Shown: positions 1-8,170, numbered from the stretch's first letter. The stretch is 46,173 bases of DNA from Acidimicrobiia bacterium (GCA_022824805.1 JAJDZE010000063.1:1-46173); one strand, 5' to 3'. The notes: generated from the letters alone by a model not told the origin. A program made the numbers and translations.

Positions 1-347
1 GCCTTCCCGTCGTCGTGGCTGCCGCCGGAACGGCCGGTGCCCCGGAAGTTGTAGCGAAGCGTTGCGATGCCGCTCGCCGGCAGCGCCCTGAAGAGGTGAT
101 CGACGAGCGGATTCCACATGTCCCCGCCGTAGAGCGGGTGCGGGTGAGACAGCACAGCCACCGCTGCGGCAGTGACGCCGGAACTGCTGACACCGGCCGC
201 AGTTTCCTGAGACCCTGTCGATGCGGGCCAGGCAGCTTCGGCTTCGAGCTCGATGCCGTCCGAGGTCACTGCGGTGACGGCACAGGCTTCGACTGTGAAG
301 GGAGGTCCTGGCGCTGGCGTGCCACCGGAATTCTCTGCGTCAATCAC
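1..347 (-). CDS. Alpha/beta hydrolase, COG2945-type (partial, C-terminus off the window)
   Basis: Read on the minus strand from a GTG at 347, the frame is open to the window edge. It contains the segments SHPHPLYGGDMWN and LRYNFRGTGRSGG followed by SHDDG, which are typical of the small dienelactone-hydrolase-like alpha/beta hydrolases of COG2945. About 60 residues precede the first of these, which is long for the family. The catalytic Ser/Asp/His are beyond the edge. The GTG start was chosen because a TACCGT -10 hexamer (361 to 356) lies 8 nt upstream. The substrate is unknown. It is divergent from the GroES-like gene. Confidence 0.75.
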   Translation of the reverse strand, partial: MIDAENSGGTPAPGPPFTVEACAVTAVTSDGIELEAEAAWPASTGSQETAAGVSSSGVTAAAVAVLSHPHPLYGGDMWNPLVDHLFRALPASGIATLRYNFRGTGRSGGSHDDGK

Positions 348-355
348 GCCGGTGA

Positions 356-365
356 ACGGTACCGT
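356..365. promoter_or_regulatory. Palindromic shared -10 element for two divergent genes
   Basis: ACGGTACCGT is a perfect 10-bp palindrome. On each strand it contains TACCGT. The plus-strand copy (360-365) is 7 nt before the GTG at 373 of the GroES-like gene. The minus-strand copy (361-356) is 8 nt before the GTG at 347 of the hydrolase. The spacing matches that at other leaderless-type starts in this window. Confidence 0.5.
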
Positions 366-372
366 GCGGGCG

Positions 373-831
373 GTGAGCGCTCCCGAGACCAACAACGAGC
401 ACGGTGCCGCTTCGGCGACGAAACCCGCTCGTGCCTCGAAGAGCACCAAGACCGGCGGTCGCCCGAAGCCGGCGGCCAGCAAGCCGAAGCCGTCCGCCCC
501 GCCCGACTCCGACGGCGAGCGGCGGCCCATCAAGATGCTGCACGACCGGCTGCTCGTGCGCCTGCCCAACGACGGCTCCGAGCGACGCACCAGCGGCGGG
601 ATCCTGATCCCCGCGACTGCGCAGCAGAACAAGCGCCTCGTGTGGGGCGAGGTGATCGGTGCAGGGCCCAACGTGCGGACCGCCCAAGAAGGGGACCGGG
701 TGCTGTTCAGCCCTGAGGACCGCCACGAAGTCGAGGTGCACGGCGACGATTTCCTGATCCTGCGCGAGCGGGATGTGCATGCCATCGCTGCGCCCCGCAT
801 CGAACCCGGCAGCACCGGCCTGTACCTGTGA
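373..831 (+). CDS. GroES-like co-chaperonin with basic N-terminal extension
   Basis: The protein has 152 residues. From about residue 55 to the end it is a GroES fold: KMLHDRLLVRL, the mobile-loop segment TSGGILIPATA, GEVIGAGPN, GDRVLFSPED and FLILRERDVHAI. GroES proteins form a heptameric lid on GroEL and are usually about 97 residues long. Here about 50 extra residues rich in Ala, Lys, Pro and Ser precede the domain and look disordered. No groEL lies nearby. GTG 373 was preferred over GTG 364 because a -10 hexamer ends 7 nt before it. It could be a specialised second GroES. The family call is firm; partner and purpose are inferred. Confidence 0.85.
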   Translation: MSAPETNNEHGAASATKPARASKSTKTGGRPKPAASKPKPSAPPDSDGERRPIKMLHDRLLVRLPNDGSERRTSGGILIPATAQQNKRLVWGEVIGAGPNVRTAQEGDRVLFSPEDRHEVEVHGDDFLILRERDVHAIAAPRIEPGSTGLYL

Positions 832-859
832 TCGTGCGGCCCTGAGCCAGCTTGGACCC

Positions 860-3064
860 ATGAGCCCTGAACCGACGACGACGGGCGAGACGCAGTTCCG
901 GACCGGCGGCGGCATCACCATCTCGCTGACTGCGTCGACGGTCGACGGCAACGCCGAGGTCGAAGACCTCGTCGACCGGCTGGACGAGGCGCGGGGCGTG
1001 CTGCTGTCGTCGAGCTACGAGTATCCCGGCCGCTACACGCGCTGGGACATGGGCTTCGCCGACCCCCCGCTGGCCATCACCAGCCAGGCGCAGGACATCT
1101 GGGTGAGCGCCCTGAACGAGCGGGGCACGGTGCTGCTCGAGCCGGTCCACGAGGCGCTGGCAGCGTTGGGCAGCGCTGCGGGCATTGTGGATCTTCGCCA
1201 CGAGCCCGCCGACGACTCAGGCGCCGTGGTCTGCCGTGTGGAGCGGGCTGATCGGCGTTTCGAGGAAGAGGAGCGCAGCCGTCAGCCCTCCACGTTCACG
1301 GTCGTGCGCGCCCTGGTGAACCTGTTCTCCTGCGACGATCCGCACCTGGGCCTGTACGGCGCGTTCGGCTACGACCTGGCGTTCCAGTTCGAGCCCATAG
1401 CGCTGACGCTGCCGCGCCCGGCCGGACAGCGTGACCTGGTGCTCTACCTGCCCGACGACCTGCTCATCGTGGACCACGAAGGCGGCATCGCGCAGCGCTT
1501 CCGCTACGACTTTGCGGCGAACGGCCGCAGCACCGTCGGGCTGGCCGGCAGCGGTGCTCGCGTGCCCTACGAGCCCGACATCGAGCTGGAGGCGAGCTGC
1601 GACCATGAGCCCGGCGGCTATGCGGCCGGTGTGCGTGCGGCTCACGAGTACTTCGCCCGGGGCGACCTCTTCGAGGTGGTCACCAGCCAGATGTTCTCCG
1701 AGCCCTGCATCGAGTCTCCCGCGGAGCTGTTCCGCCGGCTCAAAGAGCAGAACCCTGCGCCGTACGGGTTCCTGATCAACTTGGGCGCGGCGGGTGATAC
1801 GGGTGAGTGGCTGATCGGTGCCTCGCCCGAGATGTACGTGCGGGTCGAGGGCGAACGGGTGGAGACCTGCCCGATCTCGGGAACCATCGCCCGAGGCCAA
1901 GACCCCATCGACGACGCCTCGCAGATCCTGGCGCTGCTCAATTCCGCGAAGGACGAGTCGGAGTTGACGATGTGCACCGATGTCGACCGCAACGACAAGA
2001 GCCGCATCTGCGTCCCCGGGTCGGTCAAGGTGATCGGCCGCCGCCAGATCGAGATGTATTCGCGGCTCATCCACACCGTCGACCATGTGGAAGGCCGTCT
2101 GCGCCCCGGCTTCGACGCGCTCGATGCGTTCCTGTCGCACACGTGGGCGGTCACGGTGACCGGCGCGCCCAAGACGGCAGCAATGATGTTCCTCGAGCAG
2201 CACGAACGCACCGCCCGGGCCTGGTACGGGGGCGCCGTGGGCAAGGTGGGCTTCGACGGCAGTCTCAACACCGGGCTCACGCTGCGCACGATCCGCGTCG
2301 CCGACGGGCATGCAGAGGTGCGTGTGGGGGCCACGCTGCTGTGGGATTCCGAGCCCGACGAGGAGGAATCGGAGACCGAGCTCAAGGCGTCGGCGTTCCT
2401 CGACGCGATCCGGCGGCCGCGCTCGGCGGCGGCCACAGGGGTTGCCGTTTCGGTCCCCAGTGATCGGCGGGTGCTGCTGGTGGATCACCTCGACTCGTTC
2501 GTGCACACGCTGGCGAACTACCTGCGCCAGACCGGCGCCACGGTGGTGACCCGCCGGGCCGGCTTTCCCACCGAGGAGATCAGCGCCGACGAGTTCGATC
2601 TCATTGTGCTGTCTCCGGGCCCCGGCCGGCCCGACGACTTCAGCATCGGGCCGGTGGTGCGGGCCACGCTCGACGCCGGGCTGCCGCTGTTCGGGGTGTG
2701 CTTAGGGCTGCAGGGCATCGTGGAGTACTTCGGGGGAGAGCTGGGCCAGCTCGACACGCCCATGCACGGCAAGCCGTCTGCCATCCGCATCCTCGGCGGG
2801 CAGCTGCTCGACGGACTGCCGAGAGAGTTCCGCGCCGGTCGCTACCACTCGCTGTTCGCCCGACGTGCCGACGTGCCAGATTCGCTTGAGGTGACGGCGG
2901 TCAGCCTCGACGATGACGTCGTCATGGCAGTGGAGCACCGCGAGCTGCCCGTTGCGGCTGTGCAATTCCACCCGGAGTCGATCATGTCGCTCGATGACGG
3001 CGTCGGCCTCGCGCTGGTACGCAACGCGGTGGATCGGCTGGTGCCCGGATGGAGAGCCGGGTGA
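860..3064 (+). CDS. trpE(G): Anthranilate synthase, fused TrpE-TrpG
   Basis: This 734-residue fusion makes anthranilate from chorismate and glutamine, the first step of tryptophan synthesis. The N-terminal chorismate-binding part runs to about residue 525 and contains PISGT (338-342), DVDRNDKSR and VTGAPKTAAMM. The glutamine amidotransferase part starts near residue 536 and contains SPGPG, FGVCLGLQ with the likely nucleophile C614, and HPE with H704 and E706. The N-terminal segment SSYEYPGRYTRWD and the single-chain layout match the alpha-proteobacterial TrpE(G) clade known from Rhizobium, not the separate TrpE and TrpG usual in actinobacteria. ATG 860 was chosen because homology begins just after it. 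It overlaps the next gene by 4 nt from GTG 3061. Confidence 0.95.
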   Translation: MSPEPTTTGETQFRTGGGITISLTASTVDGNAEVEDLVDRLDEARGVLLSSSYEYPGRYTRWDMGFADPPLAITSQAQDIWVSALNERGTVLLEPVHEALAALGSAAGIVDLRHEPADDSGAVVCRVERADRRFEEEERSRQPSTFTVVRALVNLFSCDDPHLGLYGAFGYDLAFQFEPIALTLPRPAGQRDLVLYLPDDLLIVDHEGGIAQRFRYDFAANGRSTVGLAGSGARVPYEPDIELEASCDHEPGGYAAGVRAAHEYFARGDLFEVVTSQMFSEPCIESPAELFRRLKEQNPAPYGFLINLGAAGDTGEWLIGASPEMYVRVEGERVETCPISGTIARGQDPIDDASQILALLNSAKDESELTMCTDVDRNDKSRICVPGSVKVIGRRQIEMYSRLIHTVDHVEGRLRPGFDALDAFLSHTWAVTVTGAPKTAAMMFLEQHERTARAWYGGAVGKVGFDGSLNTGLTLRTIRVADGHAEVRVGATLLWDSEPDEEESETELKASAFLDAIRRPRSAAATGVAVSVPSDRRVLLVDHLDSFVHTLANYLRQTGATVVTRRAGFPTEEISADEFDLIVLSPGPGRPDDFSIGPVVRATLDAGLPLFGVCLGLQGIVEYFGGELGQLDTPMHGKPSAIRILGGQLLDGLPREFRAGRYHSLFARRADVPDSLEVTAVSLDDDVVMAVEHRELPVAAVQFHPESIMSLDDGVGLALVRNAVDRLVPGWRAG

Positions 3065-3945
3065 GCGCCGCGCCTGCGCTCGATCGGCTCGTCGTGGCAA
3101 CAGTGCCGCGCGATGTGCTCGTGGTGACGGGACCTGAGGCCGCCGTGTACCTGCACGGCCAGATCTCTGCCGACGCGGAAGCCATGGAGATCGGCCAGAG
3201 CACCCTGTCGTTCCTGCTGGAGCCACGAGGGCGGATCGAAGCGCTCTTCGCCATCAGCCGCACCGGCCCCGAGACGTATGTTGCCGACATCGAACCCGGC
3301 TTCGGCGAGGCAATGTCCGCATCGCTCGAGCGCTTCAAGCTGCGGACCCGCGCCGACTTCTCCCTGCATGAATGGCAGATGCACGCGGTGCGAGGGCCTT
3401 GTGCGGAAGGCGAATCGGCTGTTGGCGCTTCGAGCACCGGCCCAGCCGAAGCCCCAGAGCGGGTGGTGCGTCCCGCCCACTGGCCGCTCGCCAGCGGCCA
3501 CGATCTGCTCGTCGGCCCCGGCGGCGAGTCCGCTGCGTTCGCCGACGGTGCCGAGCAAGTCTCGGCCGACGAGTTCGAGGCGCTCCGCATGGCCTACGGG
3601 CTGCCGGCCATCGGCACGGAGGTCCAACCGGGTGACATTCCCAACGAGACCGGCCTCGTCGAGCGAGCTGCGTCGTTCACCAAGGGCTGCTACCGGGGCC
3701 AGGAGCTGGTGGACCGAATCGACTCGCGCACAGGCGGGCGCCGGTGCATTCAGCGCTTTCGAGCTTGGGGCGACGTCTCGCCAGGCGACAGGCTGTGCGG
3801 CACCGACGGCGCTGGCGTCGGCGCCGTGCTGAGTACCGCTTTGCTGGCTGGCGCCGTCGTCGGATTCGCATCGGTGCTACGAGATGTCGGTGGCGAGGTG
3901 CGCGTCGAGGGCGGCCCGCCGGTCCTTCTTGCCGATCTCTTCTGA
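3061..3945 (+). CDS. ygfZ: YgfZ/GcvT-like folate-binding Fe-S protein
   Basis: The protein has 294 residues from GTG 3061, which overlaps the trpE(G) stop as GTGA; an in-frame ATG at 3049 is the alternative. YgfZ proteins bind tetrahydrofolate through a GcvT-like fold and help maintain Fe-S enzymes. The diagnostic motif KGCYRGQELVDRI, with the conserved Cys, lies near residue 210, and the N-terminal GcvT-like part has HGQISAD and LLEPRGRIEALF. It is co-transcribed with a tryptophan gene, probably as a matter of position. Family membership is clear; the client enzymes cannot be told from sequence. Confidence 0.9.
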   Translation: MSAAPALDRLVVATVPRDVLVVTGPEAAVYLHGQISADAEAMEIGQSTLSFLLEPRGRIEALFAISRTGPETYVADIEPGFGEAMSASLERFKLRTRADFSLHEWQMHAVRGPCAEGESAVGASSTGPAEAPERVVRPAHWPLASGHDLLVGPGGESAAFADGAEQVSADEFEALRMAYGLPAIGTEVQPGDIPNETGLVERAASFTKGCYRGQELVDRIDSRTGGRRCIQRFRAWGDVSPGDRLCGTDGAGVGAVLSTALLAGAVVGFASVLRDVGGEVRVEGGPPVLLADLF

Positions 3946-3969
3946 TCTCGCCGCAGGGTTCGCTACCGG

Positions 3970-3975
3970 TACGCT
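3970..3975 (+). promoter_or_regulatory. Candidate -10 (TACGCT) for the monooxygenase gene
   Basis: TACGCT lies 43 nt upstream of ATG 4019, just after the ygfZ stop, and fits the TANNNT pattern seen before other genes here. No clear -35 is visible. Confidence 0.3.
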
Positions 3976-4018
3976 CGCAGGCTGTTGTCGAGTCGAACGG
4001 ATCGCAGGGAGCAACGAC

Positions 4019-4333
4019 ATGGCAAAGACGGCACTCCTGGCCAAGCTGACAGCCAAAGAAGGCATGCGTGACGAGTTGCTCGCAGTGATCGCCGACATCG
4101 GCATGAGCAACGTTGCCGGCGAGCCGGGCACCGAGGTGTACGCCGCCCACAAGGACCAGAACGACGCAGACGTGGTCTGGTTCTACGAGCTGTACAGCGA
4201 TCAGGATGCGCTCGCAGCCCATGGCGGCTCGGAGCAGATGAAGGTCTTCGGCCAGGCAACGCGGGAGTTCATGGCGGCCCGTCCCGAGCTCATCTTCCTC
4301 GACCCGGCCGTGGCCAAGGGTCTCGATTTCTGA
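4019..4333 (+). CDS. Antibiotic biosynthesis monooxygenase (ABM) family, putative quinol monooxygenase
   Basis: This is a 104-residue single-domain protein of the dimeric alpha-beta-barrel ABM family (YgiN-like). Visible family features are the opening LLAKLTAKEGMRDELLAVI, the segment GTEVYAAHKDQND, and VVWFYELYSDQDALAAHGGSEQ, with the aromatic strand and the conserved His. These proteins act on quinones or other aromatics, or have regulatory roles; the substrate is not evident. ATG 4019 has a good ribosome-binding site (AGGGAG) and fits the family length. A hairpin follows the stop, so transcription may end before trpF. Confidence 0.8.
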   Translation: MAKTALLAKLTAKEGMRDELLAVIADIGMSNVAGEPGTEVYAAHKDQNDADVVWFYELYSDQDALAAHGGSEQMKVFGQATREFMAARPELIFLDPAVAKGLDF

Positions 4334-4336
4334 CAC

Positions 4337-4359
4337 TGGCCCAGCGAACAAGAGCGGGA
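4337..4359 (+). repeat. Truncated copy of the dispersed GC-rich repeat
   Basis: TGGCCC is followed directly by AGCGAACAAGAGCGGGA. This equals the longer copies at 11677, 35818 and 38081 after removal of an internal block of about 17 bp. It sits 3 nt after the monooxygenase stop codon. Confidence 0.6.
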
Positions 4360-4372
4360 CACCTATTCCCGC
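4354..4372 (+). terminator. Short hairpin after the monooxygenase gene
   Basis: GCGGGA (4354-4359) and TCCCGC (4367-4372) form a 6-bp stem with a 7-nt loop, 21 nt after the stop codon and before trpF. There is no U-tract. The left arm is the end of the repeat copy. Confidence 0.35.
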
Positions 4373-4407
4373 CGCCGCGAGGGATCGCCTGACATGCCGG
4401 TAGTGAC

Positions 4408-5082
4408 ATGTTCGTAAAGATCTGTGGCGTCACGAACGAAGAGGATGCGCTGGTTGCCGTCGGCATGGGCGCCGACGCCGTCGGCTTCAACTTCGTGCCC
4501 GGATCACCACGGCAGATCACTCCCAGGCTGGCGCGAGACATCGTTCGCCGGCTGCCGGGAGGGATTGTCACCGTCGGTGTGTTCCGCAACGAGCTGCCCG
4601 AGCGGGTAGTGCAGGTCATGGACGGCGCCGGCCTGCGCCTGGCCCAGTTGCATGGCAACGAGACCACGGCCGACAGCCGCTGGATCGCCGAGCGGGTGCC
4701 CGGGCTCATCAAGGCGTTCGTCGCGGGCGATCCCAATGTGGAGCGCGTACGCGATTACGGCGCCTCGGTCTTGATGCTCGACGGACCTGAGCCCGGCAGC
4801 GGCAGCGTCTTCGACTGGCGGCAGCTCGAAGGCCGAGATCGCGGCATGAGACTGCTGCTCGCGGGCGGGCTGCGCGCATCGAATGTGGCGCAGGCCATCG
4901 AGATCGTGCGGCCGTGGGGCGTGGATGTGGCATCGGGCGTCGAGTCCGAGCCCGGTCGCAAAGACGTGCTCGCCATGCGCGAGTTCGTCGCGGCGGCCAA
5001 GGAGGCCGGAGCTCGCTACGAGAATGCCGACGTGTCGGCGCCGCCCGAACAGGGCGCGCCGTACGACTGGCGCGACGACTGA
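4408..5082 (+). CDS. trpF: Phosphoribosylanthranilate isomerase
   Basis: This 224-residue TIM barrel catalyses the Amadori rearrangement of phosphoribosylanthranilate. The start MFVKICGVTNEEDA carries the catalytic Cys in KICG. GADAVGFNF, LAQLHGNE, the Asp in MLDGPEPGSG, and the phosphate-binding LLAGGLRASNV and VDVASGVESEPGRKD are all present. It is followed 12 nt later by trpB. A dedicated TrpF is notable, because many actinobacteria cover this step with the bifunctional PriA; see findings. Neither trpC nor trpD is in the window. Confidence 0.95.
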   Translation: MFVKICGVTNEEDALVAVGMGADAVGFNFVPGSPRQITPRLARDIVRRLPGGIVTVGVFRNELPERVVQVMDGAGLRLAQLHGNETTADSRWIAERVPGLIKAFVAGDPNVERVRDYGASVLMLDGPEPGSGSVFDWRQLEGRDRGMRLLLAGGLRASNVAQAIEIVRPWGVDVASGVESEPGRKDVLAMREFVAAAKEAGARYENADVSAPPEQGAPYDWRDD

Positions 5083-5094
5083 GCGAAGGACGAC

Positions 5095-6306
5095 ATGGCA
5101 GCAGAAACGGACGGGCCCACGTCGAGTCATCGGTCGGTTATGGGCGAGCCCACAACCGATGGCCGTTTCGGCGACTTCGGCGGCCGATTCGTTCCCGAGA
5201 CGCTGGTCGCAGCGTGCGAGGAGCTCGAGGCGGCGTTCCGGGAGGCCTGGGCCGACCCGGCGTTCGTGGCCGAATTCGAGACCATACTGCGCGACTACGG
5301 GGGACGGCCGTCGCCGCTGACCGAGTGCCGCAACCTGTCGAGCCAGCTCGGCGTGCGCCTGCTGGTGAAGCGCGAGGATCTCAACCACACGGGCTCGCAC
5401 AAGATCAACAACGTGATCGGGCAGGCGCTGCTGGCTCAGCGCATGGGCAAGACACGGCTGGTGGCTGAGACGGGTGCCGGCCAGCACGGTGTGGCCACTG
5501 CGACTGCGGCGGCGCTGCTGGGCATGGAGTGCAAGGTGTACATGGGCGCCGTCGATGTCGACCGTCAGGCCCTGAACGTGTTCCGCATGCGCCTGCTGGG
5601 ATCCGAGGTGGAGTCGGTGCAGTCCGGCAGCCGCACCCTCAAAGACGCGGTCAACGAGGCGCTGCGCGACTGGGTGGCCACCGTCGAGAACACGCACTAC
5701 TGCCTCGGCTCGGTGATGGGCCCCCATCCGTACCCATGGATGGTGCGCACGTTCCATCACATCCTGGGCGACGAGGCCGCTGCGCAGTGCAAGGACCTCA
5801 CCGGCGGCGATCCGGACGTGGTGGTGGCGTGCGTGGGCGGGGGAAGCAATGCTGCGGGGATCTTCTCGGGCTTTGCCGATGGCGACGCCCGTCTCGTGGG
5901 CGTCGAGCCCGCCGGCGGCGCCGCAGTCGGGCGCGGCGTGCCCGGCGTGGTGCACGGCATGACCAGTTATCTCATGCAGGACGAGGTGGGCCAGGTGATG
6001 GAGGCAGAGTCGATCTCGGCCGGGTTGGACTATCCCGGCGTCGGTCCCGAGCACGCTTACCTGGCGGCGATCGGGCGTGCCGAATACCCGAGCGTGACCG
6101 ACGACGAGGTGGTCGAGGCGTTCACGCTGATGAGCAGGGCCGAAGGCATCATCCCGGCGCTGGAATGTGCGCACGCACTGGCGTGGATCGTCCGGGCGGC
6201 GCCGGAGATCCAGGGTCAGACGGTGCTGATGAATCTCTCGGGCCGTGGCGACAAGGACGTCGACCAGATGATGGACGTGCTCGGGATGCACGGGATCGTC
6301 TCGTGA
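5095..6306 (+). CDS. trpB: Tryptophan synthase beta subunit
   Basis: The protein has 403 residues. The PLP lysine is K103 in [21 protein letters not shown], the glycine-rich phosphate loop VGGGSNAAG, and the C-terminal [11 protein letters not shown] are intact, so it should be active as TrpB1. It joins indole from TrpA with serine. ATG 5095 follows AGGA at a usable distance; a second ATG 15 codons on ([17 protein letters not shown]) is closer to the family's normal N-terminus, so the first residues may be an extension. It lies 12 nt after trpF. Confidence 0.97.
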   Translation: MAAETDGPTSSHRSVMGEPTTDGRFGDFGGRFVPETLVAACEELEAAFREAWADPAFVAEFETILRDYGGRPSPLTECRNLSSQLGVRLLVKREDLNHTGSHKINNVIGQALLAQRMGKTRLVAETGAGQHGVATATAAALLGMECKVYMGAVDVDRQALNVFRMRLLGSEVESVQSGSRTLKDAVNEALRDWVATVENTHYCLGSVMGPHPYPWMVRTFHHILGDEAAAQCKDLTGGDPDVVVACVGGGSNAAGIFSGFADGDARLVGVEPAGGAAVGRGVPGVVHGMTSYLMQDEVGQVMEAESISAGLDYPGVGPEHAYLAAIGRAEYPSVTDDEVVEAFTLMSRAEGIIPALECAHALAWIVRAAPEIQGQTVLMNLSGRGDKDVDQMMDVLGMHGIVS

Positions 6307-6376
6307 CCGGTCGCCGTCGCACCACAGCGAGCACTGTCGCTCGATCGGCGAGGGCTGTGAGCATGGACGCCGCCTC

Positions 6377-7183
6377 GTGAGCGCCGCCGAAGCCAGTACG
6401 CGGCGTGATTCGTTCGGCGCCCTCGAGACGCACCTGCGGGCTCGGCGTGAGAGCGGCGCGAAGCTGCTAGTGCCTTACGTCACAGGCGGCTACCAGGGCT
6501 GGCAACGTGCGGTGGAGGCGGCAGCGGCGGCCGGTGCCGACGCCATCGAGATCGGCGTTCCCTTCTCCGACCCGGTGATGGATGGGCCGGTCATCCAGCA
6601 GGCATCCACTGCGGCCTTGGCCGACGGCGCGACCCCGGCATCGGTGCTGGAGGAAGCACGGGAGCTCGACACCGGCGTGCCGCACGCAGTGATGACGTAC
6701 TACAACCTCTGCCACCACCAGGGCCATGAACGCTTCGCTTCGGCGCTGCTCGATGCGGGTGTCTGCGCGGCGATCCTGCCCGACCTGCCGTACGTCGAGG
6801 CGGGGTCGTGGCTGGAGGCTGCGGCTGAGACGGGCCTCGAAGCGATCCTGCTGGCGGCGCCCACCACGCCCGAGCACCGGCTCGCTGATCTGTGCGGGGC
6901 ATCGCGCGGCTTCGTCTATGCGGTCGGCCTGCTCGGCGTCACCGGCGAGCGGACGGCCCTCGCCCGCACGGCCACCGAGATTGCGGCCCGCTGCCTGGCC
7001 GTCACCGATCGGCCCGTGCTCACCGGTGTGGGCATCGGCTCGCCGTCCCAAGCCGTTGAGGCCTGCGAGGTATCCGACGGCGTCATCATCGGCTCCGCCG
7101 TTGTCCGCACCCTGATGTCCGACGGCCCTGAGGCTGTGGGCGAGCTCGTGGCCTCCTACCGGACGGCGCTGGACCACGGCTGA
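6377..7183 (+). CDS. trpA: Tryptophan synthase alpha subunit
   Basis: This 268-residue TIM barrel cleaves indole-glycerol phosphate. The catalytic Glu is E58 in IEIGVPFSDP; the second acid is in VMDGPVIQQAS. LPDLPYVEAGSW and GVGIGSPSQA (phosphate site) are present. The usual Gly-rich loop 6 reads AVGLLGVTGERT. The start is GTG 6377; an upstream ATG at 6363 runs into a stop. A 70-bp gap to trpB is wide for this pair but holds no other gene. Confidence 0.95.
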   Translation: MSAAEASTRRDSFGALETHLRARRESGAKLLVPYVTGGYQGWQRAVEAAAAAGADAIEIGVPFSDPVMDGPVIQQASTAALADGATPASVLEEARELDTGVPHAVMTYYNLCHHQGHERFASALLDAGVCAAILPDLPYVEAGSWLEAAAETGLEAILLAAPTTPEHRLADLCGASRGFVYAVGLLGVTGERTALARTATEIAARCLAVTDRPVLTGVGIGSPSQAVEACEVSDGVIIGSAVVRTLMSDGPEAVGELVASYRTALDHG

Positions 7184-7186
7184 CCG

Positions 7187-7636
7187 GTGACGCAGCACCA
7201 ACCGAACGCGGACGTTGACCACCCGGTCGCCTCGGGGGACAATTCCAACTCGGTCGCTGCGACCAGGTCGGGTCGTGGTGAATCGGCAGCGTTCGATCCG
7301 GACTGCGAGCTGTGCGAGGCCGCCCGCTTCACCCACTGGTACTACGAGGACGAGCTGTGCTGGGTGGCGGACTGCGAAGTGTGTGCCACGCCCATGGTGG
7401 TGTGGAAGCAGCACGGTACTCAGCCGCCTGCCGATGAATTGGCAGCGATGCTGGCTCGGCTAGTCGAAGCGGGTGAACTCAGATTTGGGCCGGAAGGTGG
7501 GAGGGTGGACCAGGTGATGCGCCAGATCCCCGACCATTTCCACGCCCACTACCGCGACGCCGACTGGATGTCCCGTCGCTGGATGGAACCCCCGAGTCGC
7601 TACACCGGCGTCGGCACGCCACGGGAGACCCGATGA
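7187..7636 (+). CDS. HIT-like protein with extra cysteine pairs
   Basis: The protein has 149 residues; GTG 7187 lies 3 nt after the trpA stop, suggesting coupled translation. After about 35 variable residues come CELCEA, WYYEDELCWVADCEVC, PMVVWKQHG and a C-terminal PDHFHAHYRD. This order (N-terminal CxxC, an H near the middle, HxHxH near the end) resembles histidine-triad nucleotide hydrolases or transferases, with HFHAH in the place of the triad. CELC and the later CEVC might bind zinc. The HIT assignment is by pattern and unconfirmed. The gene overlaps the cytochrome gene by ATGA. Confidence 0.55.
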   Translation: MTQHQPNADVDHPVASGDNSNSVAATRSGRGESAAFDPDCELCEAARFTHWYYEDELCWVADCEVCATPMVVWKQHGTQPPADELAAMLARLVEAGELRFGPEGGRVDQVMRQIPDHFHAHYRDADWMSRRWMEPPSRYTGVGTPRETR

Positions 7637-8091
7637 GCGGTCGTCGCAAGCTCGCTCGAGCAGGTGCCCGGATCATAGGACCTGCCGCAGCGGCTTCAGC
7701 GAGCGGTGATGCCGTACCTAGCGATGTTCGCGCCCGGCGGCTCGTCGGGAACTGGGCGCTGGGGCTCGTTGTCGCGCTGGCGCTGGCGAGCTGCGGCGGC
7801 AGTGACGCCACAGAAGCCGACCTGGAGCGGCTGGAGCAGGCGTTCGAGAGCGCCGATGTGACGCTCGGGAGCGAGGTCTTCAGCGACAGCTGCTCGGTGT
7901 GCCACGGCAGCGACGGCAGCGGCGGTGTCGGCGCAGCGCTCGGCGGCGTCGACGAACGCCTGACCGTTCGCGACCACCTAGCTGTGGTGTGGACCGGTCG
8001 AGGTTCGATGCCACCGTTTGGCGGCATCCTCACCGACGCCGAGATAGCGGCCGTGGTGGCCTACCAGCGGAGCACGTTCGGCGAGGGGTGA
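7633..8091 (+). CDS. c-type cytochrome lipoprotein
   Basis: The protein has 152 residues. A hydrophobic stretch (about 40-53) ends in the lipobox LALASCGG, so the mature protein would be lipid-anchored outside the membrane. The haem-binding motif is CSVCH near residue 90, followed by GSDGSGG; the likely distal ligand is the Met in GSMPPFGG. Small cytochromes of this type (cytochrome CBB3/cytochrome c class I) shuttle electrons. About 40 residues precede the signal sequence, unusually long for a lipoprotein, so the true start may be further in, although the ATGA overlap with the previous gene supports 7633. Confidence 0.8.
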   Translation: MSGRRKLARAGARIIGPAAAASASGDAVPSDVRARRLVGNWALGLVVALALASCGGSDATEADLERLEQAFESADVTLGSEVFSDSCSVCHGSDGSGGVGAALGGVDERLTVRDHLAVVWTGRGSMPPFGGILTDAEIAAVVAYQRSTFGEG

Positions 8092-8164
8092 GCCTCCGTC
8101 CGCCGGCTTTCGTTGACCCTCGATGCGCTCATGATGCAGTGGGCTGCGCGGCCTGAGTGAGATG

Positions 8165-8170
8165 TAGCGT
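8165..8170 (+). promoter_or_regulatory. -10 TAGCGT of fabZ, leaderless-type
   Basis: TAGCGT ends 7 nt before GTG 8178, placing the expected transcription start at or next to the start codon. No ribosome-binding site is visible. This decides the start at 8178 over GTG 8157. Confidence 0.5.

Noticed and set aside
4504-6291. Long minus-strand open frame opposite trpF and trpB
   Set aside because: It mirrors real genes in high-GC DNA, where antisense frames lack stops. Its translation is His/Arg/Gly-rich and matches no family.
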